Shown: piece by piece, positions 57,115 through 64,000 of the stretch
Numbering within the stretch: the first letter of the stretch is position 1
Layout of the letters: each line of letters opens with the position of its first letter
Origin: Xenophilus sp. L33
Lineage (GTDB): Bacteria; Pseudomonadota; Gammaproteobacteria; Burkholderiales; Burkholderiaceae_C
Assembly: GCF_009765735.1 (NCBI RefSeq)
Contig: NZ_LMUW01000048.1
Span: 1 to 64,000, forward strand
Reading direction: 5' to 3'
Length of the DNA stretch: 64,000 bases
Notes under the pieces: model-generated
Databases searched by the model: none
What the model was told of the DNA's origin: nothing
Seen by the model: the letters and a program-made list of their open reading frames with translations, nothing else
Position numbers and translations under genes: made by a program

Positions 57115-58110
57115 TCAGCGCTTGGGCTGCAGCACCACCACCAGCGACGGGAAGATGCGCCCGTCGATGTCGCGCGGCAGCTTGTCGGTCTTGCGCAGGC
57201 CGCGCTCGGCGGCGTCGTCCCAGCTCGCGTTGCCGCTGCCCTTGAGCAGCTTGACGTTGACGATGGTGCCGTCCGGCGCGAGGCTCACGGCGAACTCGGC
57301 GGTCGGGTTGCCGCTCACCGTGTCCGCATCCGGATAGACGATGTTCGGCCGCACCACCGCGGCGATGCGCGCCGCGTAGCCGCCCGATGGCCCGGACGAG
57401 CGCGCCGCGGTGCCGGTCGAGCTTTCGTCGCCGGTGCCGGCCATCGCCTGCATGCGCTTGAGCGTGGCCGCGCGGTCTGCCGCGGCCTGTGCGGCGGCCT
57501 TGGCGTCGGCTTCCTTCTTCTTCGCGGCATCGGCGGCGGCCTTGTCGGCGGCCGCCTTGGCATCGGCCTGCTGCTGCTGCTTCTTGGCGTCGGCGAGCTT
57601 CTTCTGTTCCTCGGCCTTGCGCTCGGCTTCTTCCTCGGCGCGCTCCTTGGCCTCGGCGTCGCGCTTGTCCTGCGAGGCCTTCCTGGCGGCGTCGAGCTTC
57701 TTCTGCTGGGCCTGTTGCGCGGCCAGGTCGCGCTCCTGCTGTTCCTTCTGGGCCTGCAGCTGCTTCTCGCGCTCCAGCGCGATGTCGGGTGCGCGCGGCG
57801 GCGGTGGTGTCGGCGGGGTCACCGCCTGCGGTGGCGGGGGTGGAGGAGGCGGCGGTGGTGGTGGTGCGGGCACCGGTGTCGGCACGGGCGGGACCGGCAC
57901 CGGCGCGACGGCGCGCGGCGCGGCCTGCTGCACGGTCGAGGACCACAGCTCGGCCTCGACCGCGTCGTCCTCGGCTTCGCGCTTCCAGCTCACGCCCCAG
58001 GTCAGGGCCGCGATCAGCAGCGCGTGGGCGAGCAGCGCGAAGAGCACCGCGCGCGGTGTGCCGCGCTGCGGCGGCGGGGCGAATTCAGGCCGGTCGGCGG
58101 CGAGCGACAT
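57115..58110 (-). CDS. tolA: Tol-Pal system protein TolA
   Basis: The 331-residue product has one N-terminal transmembrane helix (AVLFALLAHALLIAALTWGV), a Pro-rich block with a run of consecutive prolines (about 80-95), and a long Lys/Glu/Ala coiled-coil domain II (about 110-215). The C-terminal domain III has YAARIAAVVRPNIVYPD and a final VVVLQPKR. TolA spans the periplasm, linking TolQR to Pal for outer-membrane constriction. It follows tolR by 44 nt. The usual tolB and pal genes do not follow; a phosphatase gene does. Confidence 0.93.
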   Translation of the reverse strand: MSLAADRPEFAPPPQRGTPRAVLFALLAHALLIAALTWGVSWKREAEDDAVEAELWSSTVQQAAPRAVAPVPVPPVPTPVPAPPPPPPPPPPPPQAVTPPTPPPPRAPDIALEREKQLQAQKEQQERDLAAQQAQQKKLDAARKASQDKRDAEAKERAEEEAERKAEEQKKLADAKKQQQQADAKAAADKAAADAAKKKEADAKAAAQAAADRAATLKRMQAMAGTGDESSTGTAARSSGPSGGYAARIAAVVRPNIVYPDADTVSGNPTAEFAVSLAPDGTIVNVKLLKGSGNASWDDAAERGLRKTDKLPRDIDGRIFPSLVVVLQPKR

Positions 58111-58154
58111 GCGTCAGCAGTCCGCTCGGTTCGTGGCACCGGTCATGCGGCCGC

Positions 58155-58592
<438 letters not shown>

Positions 58593-58604
58593 GGCGAGCT
58601 CCGC

Positions 58605-59324
58605 TCAGCGGCCGGTGGCCGTGGCGCTGACGGTCGCCGGGTTCACGTGGGCCGTCAGGTTGCGCTGCAGGATGTTCGAGAACTCCTCGATGAAGGTCTC
58701 GAGCGCGATCGCGATCTTGTCGATCTCGCGGGCGAAGCGGTTGTAGGCGACCACGGCCGGGATCGCGGCGAAGAGGCCGATGGCGGTGGCGACCAGCGCC
58801 TCGGCGATGCCGGGCGCGACGGTCGAGAGCGTCACCTGCGCCAGTGCCGCGAGGCCGGTGAAGGCATGCATGATCCCCCAGACCGTGCCGAACAGGCCGA
58901 CGTAGGGCGAGACCGAGCCGACCGTCGCGAGGAACGAGAGGTTCTGCTCGATCGCGTCCAGCTCGCGCTGGAAGCTGGCGCGCATCGCGCGGCGGGCGCC
59001 GTCGAGCAGGGTGCCGGTGTCGGACACATGGCGTTCGCGCAGCTTCTGGTATTCGCGCATGCCGGAGGCGAAGATGCGTTCCATGGGGCCCGCGAACTTG
59101 GCGTTCTGCGCGGCCGACGAGAACAGCTCGTTCAGGCTGGTGCCCGACCAGAATTCGCGCTCGAATTCATCGTTCAGGGCGCGCGTGCGCTTCAACGAGA
59201 AGAACTTGCGGAAGATCGCCGCCCAGCTGGCGACGGAAACCACGATCAGCAGCAGCACCACCAGTTGCACTGGCAGGCTCGCGTGGATCAGGAGGGAAAT
59301 GATCGAGAGTTCTTGTGGATTCAT
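58605..59324 (-). CDS. tolQ: Tol-Pal system protein TolQ
   Basis: The 239-residue product has three transmembrane helices: near residues 15-38 ([18 protein letters not shown]), 135-160 ([17 protein letters not shown]) and 170-195 ([23 protein letters not shown]), with the cytoplasmic loop between helices 1 and 2. It is the MotA/TolQ/ExbB proton channel subunit. The start overlaps the stop of ybgC by 4 bp. Confidence 0.97.
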   Translation of the reverse strand: MNPQELSIISLLIHASLPVQLVVLLLIVVSVASWAAIFRKFFSLKRTRALNDEFEREFWSGTSLNELFSSAAQNAKFAGPMERIFASGMREYQKLRERHVSDTGTLLDGARRAMRASFQRELDAIEQNLSFLATVGSVSPYVGLFGTVWGIMHAFTGLAALAQVTLSTVAPGIAEALVATAIGLFAAIPAVVAYNRFAREIDKIAIALETFIEEFSNILQRNLTAHVNPATVSATATGR

Positions 59325-59773
59325 GGCTTGAGAGGTTGAGACATGGAGCCCGCATGGCGCTCAAGGGTTCCCGAAACTTGGGGCGGGATGCGCGAGGGCC
59401 GCAGGCGGATCGCATCGACCCAACCGATACGGATGGTGCCTTCGCACAAAAGGACTTCAGGGGCATTCTCACCCTGGTCCGATGCGGACAGCACCCGCTG
59501 GTCGATTATCAACGACGCCGATCCGATCTGGCGCAGCTCGGCGGTGACCCGCAGCTGGTCGTCCAGGCGCGCCGGGCGGTGGTACTTCAGCTGCGTCTCG
59601 CTGACCACGAAGATGCCGCCGGTCTCCTCGCGCAGCCGGCTCTGGCTGATGCCGAGCGAGCGCAGCCATTCGGTGCGCGCGCGCTCCATGAACTTCAGGT
59701 AGTTGGCATAGAACACGATGCCGCCGGCATCGGTGTCCTCCCAGTAGACGCGGATGTCGAGCGCAAAGCTCAT
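59321..59773 (-). CDS. ybgC: Tol-Pal-associated acyl-CoA thioesterase YbgC
   Basis: The 150-residue product is a hot-dog thioesterase with VYWEDTDAGGIVFYANYLKFMERARTEWL, containing the catalytic Asp of the 4-hydroxybenzoyl-CoA thioesterase type. YbgC lies in the tol cluster of many proteobacteria and acts on acyl-CoA or acyl-ACP, with a link to phospholipid synthesis. Its start overlaps the aminotransferase stop by 4 bp (ATGA) and its stop overlaps the tolQ start by 4 bp. Confidence 0.95.
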   Translation of the reverse strand: MSFALDIRVYWEDTDAGGIVFYANYLKFMERARTEWLRSLGISQSRLREETGGIFVVSETQLKYHRPARLDDQLRVTAELRQIGSASLIIDQRVLSASDQGENAPEVLLCEGTIRIGWVDAIRLRPSRIPPQVSGTLERHAGSMSQPLKP

Positions 59774-60981
59774 GCGTTCACTGCGGCGCTCACACCGTGG
59801 TTCGCCCAGGCCCGCAGCCGCGCCACCGACTCTTCCAGCTGCGCCATCGAACTGGCGGTCGAGAAGCGCACGAAGCGCCCGGTCTCGGCGCTGCCGAAGT
59901 CGCGGCCCGGCGTGATCGCCACGTGGGCCTCCTTCATCGCCTCGAAGGCGAAGTCCCAGCTGCCCGAGATGCCGAGCCGCTCGGCGAAGTCGGTGCAGTC
60001 GGCCCAGGCGTAGAAGGCGCCGTCGGGCATGACCGGCACGCGCAGGCCGAGCGCATCGAGCTGTGGGATGAACCAGTCGCGGCGGGCCTTGAACTGCGCG
60101 CGGCGGCGTTCGTATTCGGCGATGCTGTCGGCCTCGAAGCAGGCCAGCGCCGCGTATTGCGAGACGGTGCTCGCGCAGATGAAGAGGTTCTGCGCCAGCC
60201 GCTCGACCACCGGCACCAGCGCATCGGGCACCACCAGCCAGCCGAGCCGCCAGCCGGTCATGTTGAAGTACTTGCTGAAGCTGTTGATGCTGATGACCTG
60301 GTCGTCGATGCCGAGCGCGCTCTGGCCGAAGGCCTCGTCGTACGAGAGGCCCAGGTAGATCTCGTCGACCATCGTGATGCCGCCGCGCCGGCTCACCGCC
60401 TCGTGGATGCGGCGCAGCTCGTCGTGGGCGATCGAGGTGCCGGTCGGGTTGGACGGCGAGGCCAGCAGCACGCCGCGGGTGCGCGGGCCCCAGGCGGCCT
60501 CGACCTGCGGTGCGCTCAGCTGGAAGCGCTCGGCCGCGCCGGTCGGCAGCAGCACCGCGCGGCCGTCGGCCGCGGTGACGAAGTGGCGGTTGCAGGCGTA
60601 GCTCGGATCGGGCAGCAGCATCTCGTCGCCGGCGTCGATCAGGGCCAGGCAGGCCAGCTGCAAGGCGGCCGAAGCGCCGGCGGTGACGACGATGCGCCGT
60701 GCCGGCACCTCGATGCCGAAGCGCTGCCGGTACCACTCGCTGATGCGCTCGCGCAGCGGCTCGAGGCCCGTGGCCTGCGTGTAGTGCGTGGCGCCGGCGC
60801 GGATCGAACGCAGCGCGGCTTCCTGCACCAGCGGCGGCGCGGTGAAGTCGGGCTCGCCGATGTTCAGGAAGATCATCGGCCGGTCGGTGGCCTGCACCTC
60901 GCGCGCGATCTTCTGGGCCGCCTTGGCGACCTCCATCACGTAGAAGGGCTCGATGCGCTCGGCGCGCTGCGAGATCCTCAC
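59770..60981 (-). CDS. Class I/II PLP aminotransferase
   Basis: From GTG 60981 the product is 403 residues of the aspartate-aminotransferase fold: [38 protein letters not shown] and the PLP lysine K237 in [17 protein letters not shown] late Arg in [10 protein letters not shown] binds the substrate carboxylate. The substrate pair is not clear. The GTG overlaps the nusB stop by 4 bp (GTGA), and the stop overlaps the ybgC start, so it is embedded in the operon. GTG is chosen because it begins the conserved RISQRAERI and is coupled. Confidence 0.92.
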   Translation of the reverse strand: MRISQRAERIEPFYVMEVAKAAQKIAREVQATDRPMIFLNIGEPDFTAPPLVQEAALRSIRAGATHYTQATGLEPLRERISEWYRQRFGIEVPARRIVVTAGASAALQLACLALIDAGDEMLLPDPSYACNRHFVTAADGRAVLLPTGAAERFQLSAPQVEAAWGPRTRGVLLASPSNPTGTSIAHDELRRIHEAVSRRGGITMVDEIYLGLSYDEAFGQSALGIDDQVISINSFSKYFNMTGWRLGWLVVPDALVPVVERLAQNLFICASTVSQYAALACFEADSIAEYERRRAQFKARRDWFIPQLDALGLRVPVMPDGAFYAWADCTDFAERLGISGSWDFAFEAMKEAHVAITPGRDFGSAETGRFVRFSTASSMAQLEESVARLRAWANHGVSAAVNA

Positions 60982-61520
60982 GGCTTGGCCTTGCCGCTGG
61001 CCCGGTCGGCCTCGACCTCGGCCGGCCGCAACTGCGGCGCCAGGCCGTTGAGCACCGCGTTGACGTACTTGTGGCCGTCGGTGCCGCCGAATTCCTTGGC
61101 CAGCTCGATGCATTCGTTGAGCACCACGCGCCAGGGCACGTCCAGGCAATGCTTGAACTCGTAGGCGCCGATCCACATCACGCCGTGCTCGATCGGCGAG
61201 ATCTCCTCCAGCTTGCGGTCCAGGAGCGGCACGATCAGCGCGTCGAGCTCGGCCGCGCCTTCGATCGAGCCGTGCAGCAGCGCGTCGTAGTGCGCGGCGT
61301 CGGCCTTGTGGAAGCCGGCCAGGTCGCGGGTGAACTGGTCGATGGAGGCGGCGTCGTTGCGCCCGACCAGGTGCTGGTAGAGCGCCTGCAGCGCGAACTC
61401 GCGGGCCCGGCTGCGGTTCGACTTGGCCGAGGCCTTGCGCGCGCCGGTGCTGGTGAGGCCGGTGCGGGACTGGCGCGGCTTGGCCTTGTCGCCGGTTGCT
61501 TTGGTGGTGTCTTCGGTCAT
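60978..61520 (-). CDS. nusB: Transcription antitermination protein NusB
   Basis: The 180-residue product has a basic N-terminal extension (about 35 residues), then [65 protein letters not shown], the NusB core. NusB with S10 (NusE) binds boxA RNA for antitermination of rRNA operons. It overlaps ribH and the aminotransferase by 4 bp each. Confidence 0.96.
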   Translation of the reverse strand: MTEDTTKATGDKAKPRQSRTGLTSTGARKASAKSNRSRAREFALQALYQHLVGRNDAASIDQFTRDLAGFHKADAAHYDALLHGSIEGAAELDALIVPLLDRKLEEISPIEHGVMWIGAYEFKHCLDVPWRVVLNECIELAKEFGGTDGHKYVNAVLNGLAPQLRPAEVEADRASGKAKP

Positions 61521-61978
61521 GAAAGGTTGCCGAGCAAGCGCGCCATCTCGACCGCGACGCGGGCGGCGTCGCGGCCCTTGTCGGTCTGGCGCGCCACGGC
61601 TTGTTCGAGGTTCTCGGTGGTGAGGATGGCGTTGGCGATCGGCAGCCGGTAGTCGAGCGCGACCCGGCTCACGCTGGCGCCCGATTCGTTGGCCACCAGT
61701 TCGAAGTGGTAGGTCTCGCCGCGGATGATGCAGCCGAGCGCGACCAGCGCGTGATAGCCCCCACGCTCGGCCAGCGCCTGCAGGGCGATCGGGACCTCGA
61801 GCGCCCCGGGCACCTGCAGGAGGTCGATGTCGGATTCGGCCACGCCCAGCGCGGCCAGCTCGGCCCGGCAGGCGGCGGCCAGCGCGCCGGTGATGTCCTC
61901 GTTGAAGCGCGCCTGCACGATGCCGATGCGCAGGCCCGTGCCGTCGAGCGCGATGCTGCCCTGGTTCGCTTGCTGCAT
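61517..61978 (-). CDS. ribH: 6,7-dimethyl-8-ribityllumazine synthase
   Basis: The 153-residue product contains [38 protein letters not shown] and [21 protein letters not shown], including the catalytic His of the lumazine synthase family. It joins the RibB product (dihydroxybutanone phosphate) with the ribitylaminouracil made after RibD action, giving the lumazine used by RibE. Its stop overlaps nusB by 4 bp; ribBA ends 28 nt upstream. Confidence 0.97.
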   Translation of the reverse strand: MQQANQGSIALDGTGLRIGIVQARFNEDITGALAAACRAELAALGVAESDIDLLQVPGALEVPIALQALAERGGYHALVALGCIIRGETYHFELVANESGASVSRVALDYRLPIANAILTTENLEQAVARQTDKGRDAARVAVEMARLLGNLS

Positions 61979-62006
61979 CAGCGGCTCCGTCCTGCGTGTT
62001 CGTCGT

Positions 62007-63167
62007 TCATTCTTCGTCCTTGGAGATGTAGCCGGCGATCTCGAGACCGTAGCCCGCCGCCATGCTGGGCATCCGGCGCGGCGTGCCGAGCAGGTTCATG
62101 CGGTGCACGCCGCATTCGCGCAGGATCTGCGCGCCGATCCCGTAGCTGCGCAGGTCCATGCGGCCGCGCTCGGGCGCCTGCGCCGGCCGCGCGGTGCCGT
62201 CGAACTGCGAGAGCAGGTCGGCGCCGGTCTCGCCGCAATTGAGCAGCACCGCCACGCCCTTGCCCTGTTCGGCCAGGTGCGCCAGGCTGGCGTCGAGGCT
62301 CCACGAATGCAGCGCCCGGTTGCGCTCCAGCGCGTCGAGCACCGACAGCGGCTCGTGCACCCGCACGTCGACCACGTCGCCCGGCTTCCAGCTGCCGCGC
62401 ACCAGCGCCAGGTGCACGCCGTGGCTCGGCTTGTCGGTGAAGGCATGGGCGGTGAACGGGCCCCAGGCGGTGTCGATCTCGCGGCTGCCGACCTTCTCGA
62501 CCAGCGATTCGGTGCGGCTGCGGTGCTCGATCAGCGCGGCGATGGTGCCGATCTTCAGGCCGTGCTCGGCCGCGAACAGCTGCAGGTCGGGCAGCCGGGC
62601 CATGGTGCCGTCCTCGTTCATGACCTCGCAGATCACCGAGGCCGGCGAGCAGCCGGCCATCGCGGCGAGGTCGCAGCCGGCCTCGGTATGGCCGGCGCGC
62701 ATCAGCACGCCGCCGTCGACCGCCTGCAGCGGGAAGATGTGGCCGGGCTGCACCAGATCGGTGGCGAGCGCGTTCGGCGCCACCGCGGCCTGCACGGTGC
62801 GCGAGCGGTCGGCCGCAGAGATGCCGGTGGTCACGCCCTCGGCCGCCTCGATCGAGACGGTGAAGGCGGTCGCGTGCTTGGCGCCGTTGCGGGCCACCAT
62901 CGGCGGCAGTTGCAGCCGCTCGCACATCTCGCGCGACAGGGTCAGGCAGATCAGGCCGCGCGCATGGCGAGCCATGAAGTTGATCGCCTCGGGCGTGACG
63001 TGGTCGGCGGCCAGCACGATGTCGCCTTCGTTCTCGCGGTCTTCCTCGTCGACCAGGATGACCATGCGGCCGGCGCGCATCTCGGCCACGATGTCCTCGA
63101 CCGGGGAGATGGCGGCGGGCGCGATGCCGCCGCGCGGCGCGCCGATCGGTGTGACGGATGCGTTCAT
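62007..63167 (-). CDS. ribBA: Dihydroxybutanone-phosphate synthase with degenerate GTP cyclohydrolase II domain
   Basis: The 386-residue product has an intact RibB half (residues 1-210: [40 protein letters not shown]). The C-terminal half (about 215-386) aligns with RibA by order of blocks ([17 protein letters not shown]), but the zinc cysteines (expected in ECLTGD...RCDCG) are missing, as is the usual catalytic region. So only the RibB activity is likely, and GTP cyclohydrolase II must come from another gene. It overlaps ribE by 4 bp. Confidence 0.93.
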   Translation of the reverse strand: MNASVTPIGAPRGGIAPAAISPVEDIVAEMRAGRMVILVDEEDRENEGDIVLAADHVTPEAINFMARHARGLICLTLSREMCERLQLPPMVARNGAKHATAFTVSIEAAEGVTTGISAADRSRTVQAAVAPNALATDLVQPGHIFPLQAVDGGVLMRAGHTEAGCDLAAMAGCSPASVICEVMNEDGTMARLPDLQLFAAEHGLKIGTIAALIEHRSRTESLVEKVGSREIDTAWGPFTAHAFTDKPSHGVHLALVRGSWKPGDVVDVRVHEPLSVLDALERNRALHSWSLDASLAHLAEQGKGVAVLLNCGETGADLLSQFDGTARPAQAPERGRMDLRSYGIGAQILRECGVHRMNLLGTPRRMPSMAAGYGLEIAGYISKDEE

Positions 63168-63817
63168 GGGAGCTTGTCTTTCTGGGGCGGGGCGATGGCG
63201 CCGGCCTGGAGCATGCGCTCCACGTAGCGGGCCACGGTGTCGATTTCGAGATTCACGGCGCTGCCTTCGCGCAGGCTGCCGAGCGAGGTGTTGTCGACCG
63301 TGTGGGGAATGAGGTTGATGCTGATCTCGGCGCCATCGGCCACGTCGCGCACGCTGTTGACCGTGAGGCTGACGCCATTGACCGTGATCGAGCCCTTGTA
63401 GGCGAGGAAGCGGGCCAGTGCCGGCGGCGCCAGCACGCGCAGTTCCCAGCTCTCGCCGACCTGCGCGAAATGGCTGACCCGGCCGATGCCGTCGACGTGG
63501 CCGGACACGATGTGGCCGCCCAGCCGGTCGCTGGCGCGCAGCGCCTTCTCGAGGTTGACGCGGGTTTCGGGCTCGGCCAGGCCCGCGGTCTTGTCGAGCG
63601 ACTCGGCCGAGATGTCGATGGTGAAGAGCCGCTGGGCCGGGTCCAGCGTGGTGACGGTCATGCAGGCGCCGTTGAGCGCGATGCTGTCGCCGAGGCCGAC
63701 GTCGTCGAGATAACCGTCGGGCACCGCGATGCTGAGCCGCTTGCCGTGGGAGGAAGAACTGCCGAGGTCGTGGACGGCGGCGATGCGCCCCACGCCGGTG
63801 ATGATTCCGGTGAACAT
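63164..63817 (-). CDS. ribE: Riboflavin synthase
   Basis: From ATG 63817 the product is 217 residues, a tandem pair of lumazine-binding barrels: MFTGIITGVGRI, SIALNGACMTVTTLD, GGHIVSGHVDGIG, then SITVNGVSLTVNSV and LIPHTVDNTSLG. It dismutates two lumazines into riboflavin. An in-frame ATG at 63865 would add 16 residues before MFTG and is not expected. Its stop overlaps the ribBA start by 4 bp. Confidence 0.97.
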   Translation of the reverse strand: MFTGIITGVGRIAAVHDLGSSSSHGKRLSIAVPDGYLDDVGLGDSIALNGACMTVTTLDPAQRLFTIDISAESLDKTAGLAEPETRVNLEKALRASDRLGGHIVSGHVDGIGRVSHFAQVGESWELRVLAPPALARFLAYKGSITVNGVSLTVNSVRDVADGAEISINLIPHTVDNTSLGSLREGSAVNLEIDTVARYVERMLQAGAIAPPQKDKLP

Positions 63818-63854
63818 CGCCGCATTTTCGCAGAGAAGCGGAGCCGCCCCGGAT

Positions 63855-64000
63855 TCAGTCCCCAAAGCGGTCCCGGCCGGTCACCCGGGCGACGATCCGC
63901 AGGTCGGTGCCGATCGGTTCGAAGGACCGGAATTCGAGGGTCTTCACGTCGGCGAGCGAGGTCAGCGGGCCGCCGACATAGGGCCCGCTGGCGATCCCCA
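63855..64000 (-). CDS. ribD: RibD, C-terminal fragment (cut by window end)
   Basis: A minus-strand frame runs in from beyond the window and ends at 63855. It encodes about 47 residues ending GTDLRIVARVTGRDRFGD. The tail PLTSLADVKTLEFRSFE followed by PIGTDLRI fits the RibD reductase C-terminus (last strands before the stop). Its position 37 nt upstream of ribE matches the common ribD-ribE order. Confidence is limited by length. If right, any FMN riboswitch of the operon lies outside the window. Confidence 0.65.
   Translation of the reverse strand, partial: GIASGPYVGGPLTSLADVKTLEFRSFEPIGTDLRIVARVTGRDRFGD

Noticed and set aside
63818-63854. FMN riboswitch in front of ribE
   Set aside because: Only 37 bp separate the upstream frame (probable ribD) from ribE, too little for the aptamer; any riboswitch would be upstream of ribD, outside the window.

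Overview
The window is GC-rich chromosomal DNA of a betaproteobacterium. Gene content and protein sequences point to the Comamonadaceae, closest in style to Variovorax; this is inferred from family resemblance, not from a database search. No phage, insertion sequence, CRISPR array or rRNA operon was seen. One tRNA is present, tRNA-Gly(CCC).

Region 1 (about 1-29 kb) looks like strain-variable chromosome: many short transcription units on alternating strands and many small secreted or membrane proteins of unknown role. It holds a PD-(D/E)XK nuclease-like gene, two outer-membrane barrels, a DsrE-like periplasmic protein, EthD-like and DUF1330 proteins, a small gene behind a LexA-like box, an ArsR/SRPBCC pair, a membrane protein/PAS histidine kinase/ModA-like binding protein unit, a two-HKD phospholipase D-family protein, a MerR regulator with a perfect operator, a DegT aminotransferase plus glycosyltransferase pair, a frameshifted cache-domain gene, an SsuA/TauA-like binding protein, a serine hydrolase, a DUF347 membrane protein, a cupin/JmjC-like oxygenase and a GT-C type membrane protein. 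The same divergent gene pair occurs twice in this region, in opposite orientations: a CRP/FNR-type regulator with a C-terminal GAF domain, facing a small helical protein.

Region 2 (about 29-50 kb) mixes core and accessory genes. A hybrid CHASE-PAS-PAS histidine kinase precedes alaS, a PanE-like reductase and dadA, which look like one operon. Opposite lies an HD-domain protein (probably a PhnZ-like diiron oxygenase), a class II aldolase, an MHS-family transporter and a binding protein lacking a signal peptide. A CRP-like regulator diverges from this unit across a perfect palindrome. Next come trmB, gluQ, an FAD amine oxidase-like protein and a LysR regulator, divergent from a pirin / DoxX / flavodoxin / second pirin series that looks like a redox or electrophile stress module. 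A nested palindromic intergenic repeat sits inside that series.

Region 3 (about 50-64 kb) is mostly core: trhO, dnaE, a GntR regulator facing a HAD hydrolase across a 12-bp palindrome, and a Tat-exported metallophosphatase. The window ends with a compact minus-strand run, ribD(partial)-ribE-ribBA-ribH-nusB-aminotransferase-ybgC-tolQ-tolR-tolA. Five of its junctions are 4-bp stop/start overlaps, so it joins riboflavin synthesis, antitermination and the Tol envelope complex in one probable operon. Its RibBA protein has a degenerate GTP cyclohydrolase half.

Coordinates come from reading the sequence. Family assignments rest on recognised motifs and were not checked against any database.
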